A stretch of 64,000 nt of DNA from Sulfuricurvum sp. (GTDB lineage Bacteria; Campylobacterota; Campylobacteria; Campylobacterales; Sulfurimonadaceae): contig NZ_JAQUHV010000001.1 in NCBI RefSeq assembly GCF_028681615.1, forward strand, positions 531,635 through 595,634. The letters run 5' to 3'. Under the pieces are notes generated by a model that did no database searches, was not told where the DNA came from, and saw only the letters and a list, made by a program, of their open reading frames with translations. This document shows, in pieces, positions 28,267 to 35,537 of the stretch. Made by a program: the position numbers and the translations under genes. How positions within the stretch are numbered: the first letter of the stretch is position 1; the number at the start of each line of letters is the position of its first letter.

Positions 28267-30405
28267 CTAAATACTCATAGTAAATGCGATAGAAAACATT
28301 TGTGTGTCTTGTGGGGATTTGTATTTTGAACTGCTATTATAGCGTACACCGTAATAATGCTCGTCGAAAAGGTTGTCTACCCGGAATGAGATTTTCTTAT
28401 TTTGATCGAATGCATAACTGGCAAACACATTCGTCACAAAATGTCCCTTGACCGATGCAAACTTGCCATTGTCATACGGTGCTGCTTCTATCGGGCTGAC
28501 CCACATGCATGAAGGGGAAAAGCGCCAATTCTGATAACGGAGTGTTCCCCCCGATTTAAAAACATGTTTCGATTGATACGGAAGATCATAATCATACAGA
28601 TAATCTATTTTCCCATCGACATAGCTGTAGTTCGCCCAATAGCTCACATCATACCCGGCAAAATACGAATGCCCCTGATATGAGATATCTCCTCCGTAAA
28701 TCGTTGCTCCGATCGAATTTGCCGCTCCGACGGCCTGAATAATCGTTGTATCGGGAATAAAATAGATCTGATCCGGCAAAGTTTCTTCATTCGAGATAAT
28801 GTCTTTAACCGTAGTGTAATAAGTTGAAAAACTGATTTGATCATTTTGACTCAAAATAAGATCCAAATCATACTCGTAATTTTTACTTCTTTCCGGCTTC
28901 AAATCAGGATTTGCGACCCTGTAGCGATCTGTTTGATAGGTATTGCCGTCCCCCAACGTATTAGGTTTTAGCGCCGTACCGTAAATTTTGTATTTCTGAT
29001 AATTCGAAGGAGCCAAATACGCTTGGGCATAAATCAGCTTTTGTGTTAGCGTATCGGTGGAGTATATCAAGGCGAAGCGGGGATTGAAGGTTGAACCGTA
29101 CGAAGAACTATGATCATAACGACCCGCAAGAGATAGCTGTACATTGTCATTCAACGCAATCTGGTCTTGGAGATAGAGCGCTTCATTGTTCCATTTGATA
29201 TGATAAATCGGTGCCACAATATCCGACCCGGTAAAATAGACAGGACCGGAAATGGAGGGAGTCGCCAAATCGATCGTCATCGGAGTTGATTTAAACGATT
29301 CATACGACATTCCGAAAATGATGTTGTGATTGTCAAACTTTTTGTTCAATGTCTCTTCTGCCGCGTATCTTTGCGAGTATGAATATTTATATCCCGGTAC
29401 GTATGAGGTGTATTTGTTATTGAAATAACTCCCCTCCAAAAGCTCGGTAGAGTCATAGCTTAGCGTTGTAGTTGATTGTACATCCTCTAAAAATGTTCCT
29501 TTATAACGTCCGTAATATCCGAACAGAGCCGTGTTCAAATTCGCATTGTTATCATAAAGATTGGTTTTTGAATTCCCACCGTTCATTGCGATCAAGGTTG
29601 ATTCCGACGAATAGCGGTAATTTACCCCTGTATCAAATCCCCCTTTTTCATACCGTGCCCCAACCGATTTGGTAATAGTGGGTTGATAATCAAATTCTCT
29701 GTTTTGTGCACTTTGGATAATCGTTGATCCAAGTTTGACATCCTCACGCAAAAAATCTTGAGGATATGCTTTTTCGAGATCAGCATCCTGATCGTTATGG
29801 TAATGTGCTTTCAGAGTCAGCCGGCCATCAAACAACGGCAAAGACTTCACCCCATAAAGGTATTTATACCCCTTCTTACCCCCGGCGACGCTCAATTCGT
29901 CATTCGGTGCTTTTGAGCTGATGAGGTTAATAACTCCGCTCATGGCATCCGCACCGTACACAACCGATGCCGGACCGTAAAGCACCTCGACCCGCTCAAT
30001 CCCAAAGAGCGGATACTGCATTGCATGACTCAACACTTCACCGTCGGTCTGATCGATCTCGATACCGTCTTGAAGGACTTTAAAATAGTTTGTCCCCATA
30101 ATGCCGCGGATACCGATCTGATTCAAAATACCGCTGTCGGCATACCGCATAATTTGAAATCCGGGAAGATCGTTTAACAGCTCATCCAGTCCGCGGTAAC
30201 CCCGGTCTTCTATTTGTTCTTTTGAAACAACGATCATTTTGGCAGGGGTAAAGTTCAAACTCTGTACTGATTTGGAAGCGGATGAAACCTGCAATTTTTG
30301 CAAATCGTATAAATCAAGTCCAAAGACATCATCCATCAAATCGATTTTGTATTCATTTGCACTGAGCAAGGCTACAGAAGCGATAAGAGAAAGAAGTTGT
30401 TTCAT
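28267..30405 (-). CDS. TonB-dependent outer-membrane receptor paired with YfiR-GGDEF
   Basis: 712 residues; short signal peptide (MKQLLSLIASVALLSA). The plug (about 35-170) contains LQVSSASKSVQSLNFTPAKMIVVSKEQIEDRGYRGLDELLNDLPGF, VLQDGIEIDQTDGE and IERVEVLYGPASVVYGADAMSGVINLISSK. The barrel ends MFSIAFTMSI. The substrate cannot be told from sequence. Operon linkage to a periplasmic-sensor diguanylate cyclase suggests that receptor occupancy is sensed and turned into c-di-GMP. A TATAAT (30461-30456) and a Fur-box-like sequence lie upstream, which would fit an iron-chelate substrate. Confidence 0.87.
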   Translation of the reverse strand: MKQLLSLIASVALLSANEYKIDLMDDVFGLDLYDLQKLQVSSASKSVQSLNFTPAKMIVVSKEQIEDRGYRGLDELLNDLPGFQIMRYADSGILNQIGIRGIMGTNYFKVLQDGIEIDQTDGEVLSHAMQYPLFGIERVEVLYGPASVVYGADAMSGVINLISSKAPNDELSVAGGKKGYKYLYGVKSLPLFDGRLTLKAHYHNDQDADLEKAYPQDFLREDVKLGSTIIQSAQNREFDYQPTITKSVGARYEKGGFDTGVNYRYSSESTLIAMNGGNSKTNLYDNNANLNTALFGYYGRYKGTFLEDVQSTTTLSYDSTELLEGSYFNNKYTSYVPGYKYSYSQRYAAEETLNKKFDNHNIIFGMSYESFKSTPMTIDLATPSISGPVYFTGSDIVAPIYHIKWNNEALYLQDQIALNDNVQLSLAGRYDHSSSYGSTFNPRFALIYSTDTLTQKLIYAQAYLAPSNYQKYKIYGTALKPNTLGDGNTYQTDRYRVANPDLKPERSKNYEYDLDLILSQNDQISFSTYYTTVKDIISNEETLPDQIYFIPDTTIIQAVGAANSIGATIYGGDISYQGHSYFAGYDVSYWANYSYVDGKIDYLYDYDLPYQSKHVFKSGGTLRYQNWRFSPSCMWVSPIEAAPYDNGKFASVKGHFVTNVFASYAFDQNKKISFRVDNLFDEHYYGVRYNSSSKYKSPQDTQMFSIAFTMSI

Positions 30406-30510
30406 CCATCCACCCTATGTTTTATCACTAAATCCATGAAATTAGTTATTGATATATTATATTAAAAGAAACTATAGTTACAGCTTGAAGTTTGTCTATT
30501 TTTAATACGA

Positions 30511-30524
30511 CTGATTATCATTCG
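30511..30524 (-). promoter_or_regulatory. Fur-box-like sequence upstream of the TonB receptor
   Basis: On the minus strand CGAATGATAATCAG contains AATGATAATCA, the core of the classical Fur box (GATAATGATAATCATTATC). It lies about 60 bp upstream of the likely start given by the TATAAT at 30456-30461, so it is not placed as a simple repressor site. Only the core matches; the outer arms do not. Confidence 0.3.
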
Positions 30525-30583
30525 TACGATTGGTATTTCAAATTTATCTTTAGGAAGTCTTTGTAGCGGGAGATTATAATTAA

Positions 30584-30600
30584 GGTCAGCTAGGGATTCG
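30584..30600. repeat. distal att-like repeat of the integrative element
   Basis: Matches 15 of 17 positions of the tRNA-Ser 3' segment at 37008-37024, in the same orientation. The two mismatches, and the absence of a following GCCA, mean that the displaced copy no longer encodes a normal tRNA end and may have decayed. Confidence 0.6.
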
Positions 30601-30644
30601 CAATAACCCTATTTTGTGAGCTTTTAAAGGTATTGATTTTAAAT

Positions 30645-30666
30645 AGGTACATTAAAAGGTACATTA
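30645..30666. repeat. integrase arm-type repeats, distal end
   Basis: Two direct copies of AGGTACATTA (30645-30654 and 30657-30666) with a 12-bp period. Five further copies lie at the other end of the element (36803-36880). Symmetric placement at both ends, inside the att repeats, is what arm-binding sites for a tyrosine integrase look like. Confidence 0.6.
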
Positions 30667-30713
30667 ATCGAAATGTGTCTCTATAAATCACCGCTTTTGA
30701 TGATCTTATTATA

Positions 30714-31025
30714 TTAAATAGAATCAATAAATATTGATGGTTTAATCCAACTCACTCCACGCATTAAAGCTTTTTCTGAAATAATCCATTCTTCCAAAGT
30801 CTTAGAGCCTTTCGAAGCGTTACAACCAACGCAACATAAAGCTATGTTATCGGGCTGATTAAGTCTAATGTCATTTATGATATGTTCCCAAGATGCTTTT
30901 TTTGATCGAATCGAATCATCAAAATTGCATTTGCAATAAATACATTTTTTATCACGTCCAATGACTATGAGTGCAGTTTCTAATGGAATATTCCATCTTT
31001 TGGCAGCTTTTAAAAGTTTATTCAT
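30714..31025 (-). CDS. HNH endonuclease domain protein
   Basis: 103 residues. The domain is CIYC(K)C near residue 30-35, then ASWEHIINDIRLNQPDNIALCCVGCNASKGSKTLEEW, giving the two CxxC-type zinc ligands and the H-N-(K) catalytic pattern of an HNH nuclease. There is no other recognisable domain. It lies at the tRNA-distal end of the integrative element, about 110 bases inside the att repeat. In phages, small HNH proteins often assist terminase; here it could equally be a defence or homing nuclease. Confidence 0.78.
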   Translation of the reverse strand: MNKLLKAAKRWNIPLETALIVIGRDKKCIYCKCNFDDSIRSKKASWEHIINDIRLNQPDNIALCCVGCNASKGSKTLEEWIISEKALMRGVSWIKPSIFIDSI

Positions 31026-31092
31026 AAATTCACTTTCAATGTTTTTACTACTTTTATACTTATAAGACCCAATTGAGAAACCTTACCAAAGG

Positions 31093-31908
31093 TTATAAAA
31101 ATTTGACTCTTATATTTTGTTCAACACCATTTCGCAGAACCTTGAAATCACAATAACCTTTTGAGGTATCATAACTTTTCAAAGTATTTTGGAATTTTGT
31201 TTCATTCTCAACTTGTTTACCATCAATCTCGACGATTATGTCGCCTTCTAAAAGATTGGATTTGTACGCGGGAGTGTTGTCAAAAATTATTGTTACTTCA
31301 AGCCCATCTCTCCCGATTTCAATTCTTTTATCCCGTTGGATATCAATTGCTTTAAACCCAAATTTTAGTGGTTTGGAATCTTTTATATAAAATATAGCAC
31401 TTTGATCATATCGTCTTTGTGTGTTTGAATACGGTACAGCCATTGTGGTTGTGGATGAGCCGTTGTATGTTGCGTAGCTAGACCCATATCCATTGTAAGC
31501 GTTGACGTTCCCAGAATAATAATTAGTTTGAGGAAGAAGTAGAGTTCCGCTATTTGTTTGTGTATTGGTGTATTTAGATGTGTATAAAACTGCAACAGCT
31601 TTAACTTTTTTTGCCTGATCTTTAATAGCTTCAATACTTCCCATTTCTCCGTTAAATTCAGAACTCCCAATTGGATAAAAGCGTTTTCTTGCCATTGTTT
31701 TAATATCTTTTGTAATATCTGTTGAGGCTATCATATTGGGTTCTTCACCCTCGGCTAAGAAAATAAAGCCATTGTTTGGATTAGAAAATTGTTGTGTTAC
31801 TGGATGGTTCTCTTGGTAAAATTTAGAATATGGAGAAGCTACGCATCCTGTAAATATGATAAATGCGGAAAGACTAAAAACTTGGATTAAAAATTTTGAA
31901 ATCTTCAT
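31093..31908 (-). CDS. lipoprotein with C-terminal PDZ domain
   Basis: 271 residues. The N-terminus is a lipoprotein signal with a lipobox (FIIFTGC, Cys22), so it should be anchored to a membrane. The middle (about 30-190) contains a Tyr/Asn/Ser/Thr-rich stretch (NYYSGNVNAYNGYGSSYATYNG) and no named domain. A PDZ-like fold occupies about 200-271: IGRDGLEVTIIFDNTPAYKSNLLEGDIIVEIDGKQVENETKFQNTLKSY. No protease catalytic triad is present. It is the obvious cargo gene of the integrative element. Confidence 0.75.
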   Translation of the reverse strand: MKISKFLIQVFSLSAFIIFTGCVASPYSKFYQENHPVTQQFSNPNNGFIFLAEGEEPNMIASTDITKDIKTMARKRFYPIGSSEFNGEMGSIEAIKDQAKKVKAVAVLYTSKYTNTQTNSGTLLLPQTNYYSGNVNAYNGYGSSYATYNGSSTTTMAVPYSNTQRRYDQSAIFYIKDSKPLKFGFKAIDIQRDKRIEIGRDGLEVTIIFDNTPAYKSNLLEGDIIVEIDGKQVENETKFQNTLKSYDTSKGYCDFKVLRNGVEQNIRVKFL

Positions 31909-32058
31909 TATTTCCTACTTTTTTGTTAATTTTTAGTGATGAATTCTGTTAAATTATAGCTCAAAAATTTATCATTTGTTTGAAAGAGATGTAAAAAATT
32001 TAAGACTTTATATAAATGGTTATTACTCATAAAAGATTGCTAAATATTTTTGTAGATA

Positions 32059-32286
32059 TCAGCCTATCAATAATATTGAAACTTTATGTCTTACAGACTT
32101 ATTTTGCTTGATAATCTCATTCAATTCCTTGATGAGGCTATAAAGGTGCGGACTCATTTTTAAAGCATTCATCTTGGAGCGTTCTTTGCCGTAGGGAGTT
32201 TTAGCTCCCGTAGATTTCTCCCACGGCTTTGTTCTCATAATCCGCTCTCGTTGCATCTGTCGAAACTTGGCACTATTCTTTTTCAT
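32059..32286 (-). CDS. small basic element-encoded protein
   Basis: 75 residues, pI high. The KPWEKSTGAKTPYGKERSKMNALK segment follows the W-x-STG-x-T-x-x-GK...NA pattern that recurs in small phage and plasmid proteins of unknown function. Its start overlaps the stop of the 266-residue gene upstream by four bases, so the two are translationally coupled and probably act together. Confidence 0.62.
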   Translation of the reverse strand: MKKNSAKFRQMQRERIMRTKPWEKSTGAKTPYGKERSKMNALKMSPHLYSLIKELNEIIKQNKSVRHKVSILLIG

Positions 32287-33083
32287 AGCACTTTCTCTTT
32301 CACGCTGAGAACTTCCGCATCCGTCGCCGTCTCTGTATGGGTGATGGCTTTTTGTAGTTCGTTCTCATTCTCTTCTTTTTTTTCAGAATTTGAATGAAGG
32401 TGATTATGTTGTGCAACTTCTTTGATGAAGGTTGTCCTTTTCGGATTGGTGATCTCATTAATTGCCATGATACTTTTACGTGTCTCTTGCATTACTTTCA
32501 ACTGTAAGCCCGTTAGGACTTCAAAACCATCGATCTTTTTCCCTGCTTCTCCCGTTATGTTTCTAGTCACCATACCATTGAATAATTGAAGCTGTAATAT
32601 GTTTGTCGTTAGCATTGTGAGAAGATGGGTTGTATCTCCTTTCTGCATCTTTTTAACCATCTCTTTAATATCATCTCTTAAAACTTTTTGAGAGATAGGT
32701 GTAGCACCTTCGCCATATTGATATAAGATATTAACCATCCCACTAAAAAGAGGGGAGCTAAACTGCTTTGTGGCGTGTTTTTTATCCTCTTCTGCTTTAT
32801 CTTTGGCTTGTTGTATCTCTGTATTGAATTGCTCATGCCACGTCTTGCATTGTTCGGCGGTAATGTCAAACTCATTCATGATCTCTTCATCGCTCATATC
32901 AGACGAAGCGGACAAAATAAAGAGTTTTATCAATCCCCGCTCAAACGCTTGGATTACTCGCTCGTCTTGTCTCAGCTTTTTAGATAGGTTGAGTTCATCA
33001 AACATATCATCTATTGAGTATTGATCTTCCGCATAGGTTTCAATCTCTTCGAGTATTGCATCGGTAACTTTATATCTGCCCAT
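32283..33083 (-). CDS. element protein with terminase-small-subunit-like layout (tentative)
   Basis: 266 residues, all-alpha. The N-terminal half has two helix-turn-helix-like stretches (YSIDDMFDELNLSKKLRQDERV; MSDEEIMNEFDITAEQCKTWHEQF). The C-terminal half (about 150-235: TMLTTNILQLQLFNGMVTRN, LKVMQETRKSIMAINEITNPKRTTFIKEVAQHNHLHSN) resembles a recurrent phage/plasmid family with an NP-FxKQxNxAH-like motif. A DNA-binding role, possibly packaging or replication, is likely; I cannot choose. Iteron-like repeats lie just upstream. Confidence 0.5.
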   Translation of the reverse strand: MGRYKVTDAILEEIETYAEDQYSIDDMFDELNLSKKLRQDERVIQAFERGLIKLFILSASSDMSDEEIMNEFDITAEQCKTWHEQFNTEIQQAKDKAEEDKKHATKQFSSPLFSGMVNILYQYGEGATPISQKVLRDDIKEMVKKMQKGDTTHLLTMLTTNILQLQLFNGMVTRNITGEAGKKIDGFEVLTGLQLKVMQETRKSIMAINEITNPKRTTFIKEVAQHNHLHSNSEKKEENENELQKAITHTETATDAEVLSVKEKVL

Positions 33084-33106
33084 TGATCTATCCTTTCGTA
33101 TTGTAA

Positions 33107-33240
33107 AAAGTGGGAAAATAGCAAAAGTGGGAAAATAGCACTTGCTAAATAGTTACGCTAAAGTCACTTTACTTTTTGCCCTCTGTATAGCCCTATTTTG
33201 TGGGCTTTCCTAAAAAGTGGGAAAATAGCACTTGCTAAAT
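33107..33240. repeat. iteron-like direct repeats inside the integrative element
   Basis: AAAGTGGGAAAATAGCA occurs as a perfect tandem at 33107-33123 and 33124-33140, and a third time at 33214-33230. The second and third copies are each followed by the identical CTTGCTAAAT, making a 27-bp repeat. A hairpin AGCCC/GGGCT (33189-33206) lies between them; its loop and flanks recur imperfectly near the left end (30604-30625). Together these fill the gap between two genes, as would an origin of replication or an operator cluster. Confidence 0.6.
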
Positions 33241-34089
33241 GGTGGTATTGCTCCCACCCTCTATTAAATAGGGAGTGAAAAGAGCATTAATATCATGGGT
33301 GGGTCTAATCCATAGAATCAGCATCATTATCACCCCTAACACAAAAGGGAGAAGATTATAGATTGTCCGTCTATCCACTCCCAAAAATTCCGCCAACTTG
33401 CTTTTATTGATCTCGCCGGAGGGCTTCACAAACGCACCGCTGTTGATCGCATTACTAATCTGATGGATACGATCTTGTTTTTCTGCACTGAGCTGTTTGC
33501 CCCGCTTCTGTCCTAAATCACTTCTAAGGGCTGTTAAACCCGTTTTGGATAACTTCACCACCCATTCATCGGATTGAGCCAAAATATCGTTTGTGAGGCG
33601 TTCCAATGTCCTTGCTTTATGCTGTTCAGTTGCTTTCATCTTAGAGTTAATCACGATCAATGCCCCCATCATTGAAGCAAAAGACAAAAGCCCCTCATAC
33701 TTCAAACGCTTGGCATAAGTAAAGGCTTTGCTTCGAAAGGTCTTTTTGTTTGAAGCCCATCGAATAATAGGCGGGTATGCTCTCCCATCGGTCGGGAACA
33801 CTTTAAGCTCTGTAAGCGTGTAAAGCTCTCCAGTGCTTTCCCATCCGTTACCCTCTATAACAAGATGATCGTCAAACCTAACACCATTAATAACACTTTG
33901 GTAACTTCTTTGTAAATCCGCGATAAAATACCACTCATTCGATTTTGTCGGTCGATATTTCAACTCATAAGCCACTTGGATTTTTTGCCCATTATGAGAG
34001 GTTAGAGTCTTTTTAAATGAGGGAAGAGGTAACGCACTTCCCCATCGCTTCCACTCACCCGCCCCCATTGTAAAGCTAAAATATCTCAT
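33235..34089 (-). CDS. element protein with HTH and C-terminal membrane segment, unknown
   Basis: 284 residues from ATG 34089, preferred over an in-frame TTG at 34107 because it overlaps the upstream stop by only 14 bases (ATGAGATATTTTAG). The region around 225-255 (NKSKLAEFLGVDRRTIYNLLPF) is a convincing helix-turn-helix. It runs straight into a hydrophobic stretch (FVLGVIMMLILWI) that could be a membrane anchor. A second hydrophobic segment lies near 140 (YEGLLSFASMMGALIVI). I recognise no family. Replication or regulation is possible given the adjacent repeats. Confidence 0.6.
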   Translation of the reverse strand: MRYFSFTMGAGEWKRWGSALPLPSFKKTLTSHNGQKIQVAYELKYRPTKSNEWYFIADLQRSYQSVINGVRFDDHLVIEGNGWESTGELYTLTELKVFPTDGRAYPPIIRWASNKKTFRSKAFTYAKRLKYEGLLSFASMMGALIVINSKMKATEQHKARTLERLTNDILAQSDEWVVKLSKTGLTALRSDLGQKRGKQLSAEKQDRIHQISNAINSGAFVKPSGEINKSKLAEFLGVDRRTIYNLLPFVLGVIMMLILWIRPTHDINALFTPYLIEGGSNTTI

Positions 34090-34801
34090 TTTGATTAAGC
34101 CGTTCAATGATACGGGCTTTGAGATTTTGGCGTGTGCTATTCATTTCCATCACCTCATCGAGAAAATCCATAACCACTGCTTCGGCTCTCTCTATTGCTT
34201 CAACTCTATCACCTGAGAGCGTATCTCTCGGAGCTTTGCCACCTTTGGGGGCTTCTATGTCTAAATGGTTATAGATTGCATCGGTTATGATTTTGAAGTA
34301 AGGGCAATTTTTACCGTAGGACTCCCCCCTCTGTTCTTCAGCATAATGGCAAAAGTCCTTTATCTTGTCGGACAAACTTCTTCGGGTGTCTTTACCGTCG
34401 CATCGCGCCTCTATCCATGCCTCATTTGCTTTATTACACTGAATAGCAACTTTTACACTAATCGCTTCCGCCGTTGCTTGTTTAAATGCTTCGATAAATG
34501 CCCACTTAAACACTTCCGCTTTTTTCCCCGTAATCGATAAACATGTGAACGCAAACGCATCCGCATCCAGTTCAAAATATGGGAATTTTTGACCGCGATA
34601 ATCTCGTTTTAGTTCCGTAATTTTACGGAGCTTAATTAGTTCATCAAAACTATGGAATGATCTAATTTTTCTCAATAAATCATCATGCCGGATACCAAAA
34701 TATTGAGAGATTTTTAAACTCGTTGCAAACGGTTCATCGTCATGGAATAGCATAGCCTTTGTGATCTTCTCAATAGTGAGGGTGTCGGTTAATACTTTCA
34801 T
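34076..34801 (-). CDS. Rha-family phage regulatory protein
   Basis: 241 residues. The N-terminal domain fits the phage Rha family: FATSLKISQYFGIRHDDLLRKIRSFHSF, then FPYFELDADAFAFTCLSITGKKAEVFKWAFIEAFKQA, with the family's hallmark TGKKA-x-x-FK-x-x-FIEAF. In lambdoid phages Rha proteins interfere with growth in hosts lacking IHF and act as regulators. The C-terminal half is unassigned. Its ATG overlaps the stop of the AlpA-like gene by one base (TAATG), so they form one transcription unit. Confidence 0.82.
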   Translation of the reverse strand: MKVLTDTLTIEKITKAMLFHDDEPFATSLKISQYFGIRHDDLLRKIRSFHSFDELIKLRKITELKRDYRGQKFPYFELDADAFAFTCLSITGKKAEVFKWAFIEAFKQATAEAISVKVAIQCNKANEAWIEARCDGKDTRRSLSDKIKDFCHYAEEQRGESYGKNCPYFKIITDAIYNHLDIEAPKGGKAPRDTLSGDRVEAIERAEAVVMDFLDEVMEMNSTRQNLKARIIERLNQNEIF

Positions 34802-34977
34802 TACGCCACCGCCATACGCGAAGCGATAAACGCATCTAAATCCGATTTAGCCCACACCGTCACACGGTCGCTTAACTTGATCGCTTTGATTTTCCCTTGC
34901 TTGGTAAATAACCATACTGTTGAGACACCTATCCCCATGTATTGAGCAGTTTGTTTTGCTCTGAATAATTCGTTCAT
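34801..34977 (-). CDS. AlpA-like excisionase/regulator
   Basis: 58 residues, read directly from the minus strand: MNELFRAKQTAQYMGIGVST, then a VWLFTKQGKIKAIKLSDRVTVW-type wing and KSDLDAFIAS. This is the winged-helix pattern of AlpA/MerR-like excisionases (RxKQTAxYxGIGxSTVW..). In P4-type elements AlpA activates integrase expression or promotes excision. AAAGG eight bases before the ATG serves as ribosome-binding site. A promoter with a palindromic operator lies upstream. Confidence 0.82.
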   Translation of the reverse strand: MNELFRAKQTAQYMGIGVSTVWLFTKQGKIKAIKLSDRVTVWAKSDLDAFIASRMAVA

Positions 34978-35070
34978 TTTGTGACCTTTCCGTCGAAAAG
35001 CCCTCGAGGGTCGTTTGATAAAATCAAACTACGTCTATTAAAGATTTTAGACGTTGTAAATACGAGTTGA

Positions 35071-35099
35071 ATTGTAATGTACGAGGTATACTTGTATAC
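35071..35099 (-). promoter_or_regulatory. promoter and palindromic operator of the alpA-like transcription unit
   Basis: On the minus strand TACAAT (35076-35071) is a good -10 box. Seventeen bases upstream, at the -35 position, sits a GTATAC-TT-GTATAC palindrome (35086-35099). A repressor bound there would block transcription of alpA, rha and the genes beyond. A further inverted repeat, ACGTCTA/TAGACGT (35031-35054), lies in the leader. Confidence 0.45.
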
Positions 35100-35126
35100 T
35101 TCTATAAAAGTGTAAAGGTGTAAAGA

Positions 35127-35537
35127 TTATTTTCTTTTATAATAGTGTTTACTAACTGCTCTTGGTGTCATATTTATTTTTTCGGCAACATAATTGATAA
35201 TTTGTGTTGCATTGAAATCTTGATGTTCTTTTTTTGCATTACTGATTTCGTAAATAACTTTAATATGACTATGTGTTTTTTTAAAAGTTGGTTTTTCTAT
35301 ACGCCCCATAAAGAGCAAGGTCTCAACAACGATTTTTTGTTCGGATGGTTCTGAATATCGATTAACAAAATCTTTTTCTTCTTTTGATAACGTTTTTAAT
35401 GATTGATGGATAAATTCTTTTTCTTCTATTGTGATTTCTTTACATTTGTAAGGGTACGGTGCTCCATTATCATATGCATCTTCGATTTCTTTAAGTAATG
35501 TTCCTAATCCTTTCCCTAATGCACTTTCGTTAGCCAT
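35127..35537 (-). CDS. small element protein with ParB-like N-terminal motif and C-terminal HTH
   Basis: 136 residues. It starts MANESALGKGLGTLLKEIED; ALGKGLG resembles the conserved N-terminal peptide with which ParB proteins stimulate ParA. The middle is charged and helical. The C-terminus (DFNATQIINYVAEKINMTPRAVSKHYYKRK) looks like a helix-turn-helix. The ATG directly abuts the integrase stop (TAA|ATG). No ParA is present, so the ParB resemblance may be superficial. A candidate repressor of the element. Confidence 0.6.
   Translation of the reverse strand: MANESALGKGLGTLLKEIEDAYDNGAPYPYKCKEITIEEKEFIHQSLKTLSKEEKDFVNRYSEPSEQKIVVETLLFMGRIEKPTFKKTHSHIKVIYEISNAKKEHQDFNATQIINYVAEKINMTPRAVSKHYYKRK

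Noticed and set aside
33235..34089. Plasmid replication initiator
   Set aside because: Adjacent iteron-like repeats suggested it, but no known Rep winged-helix or primase motifs are visible, so it is left unassigned.
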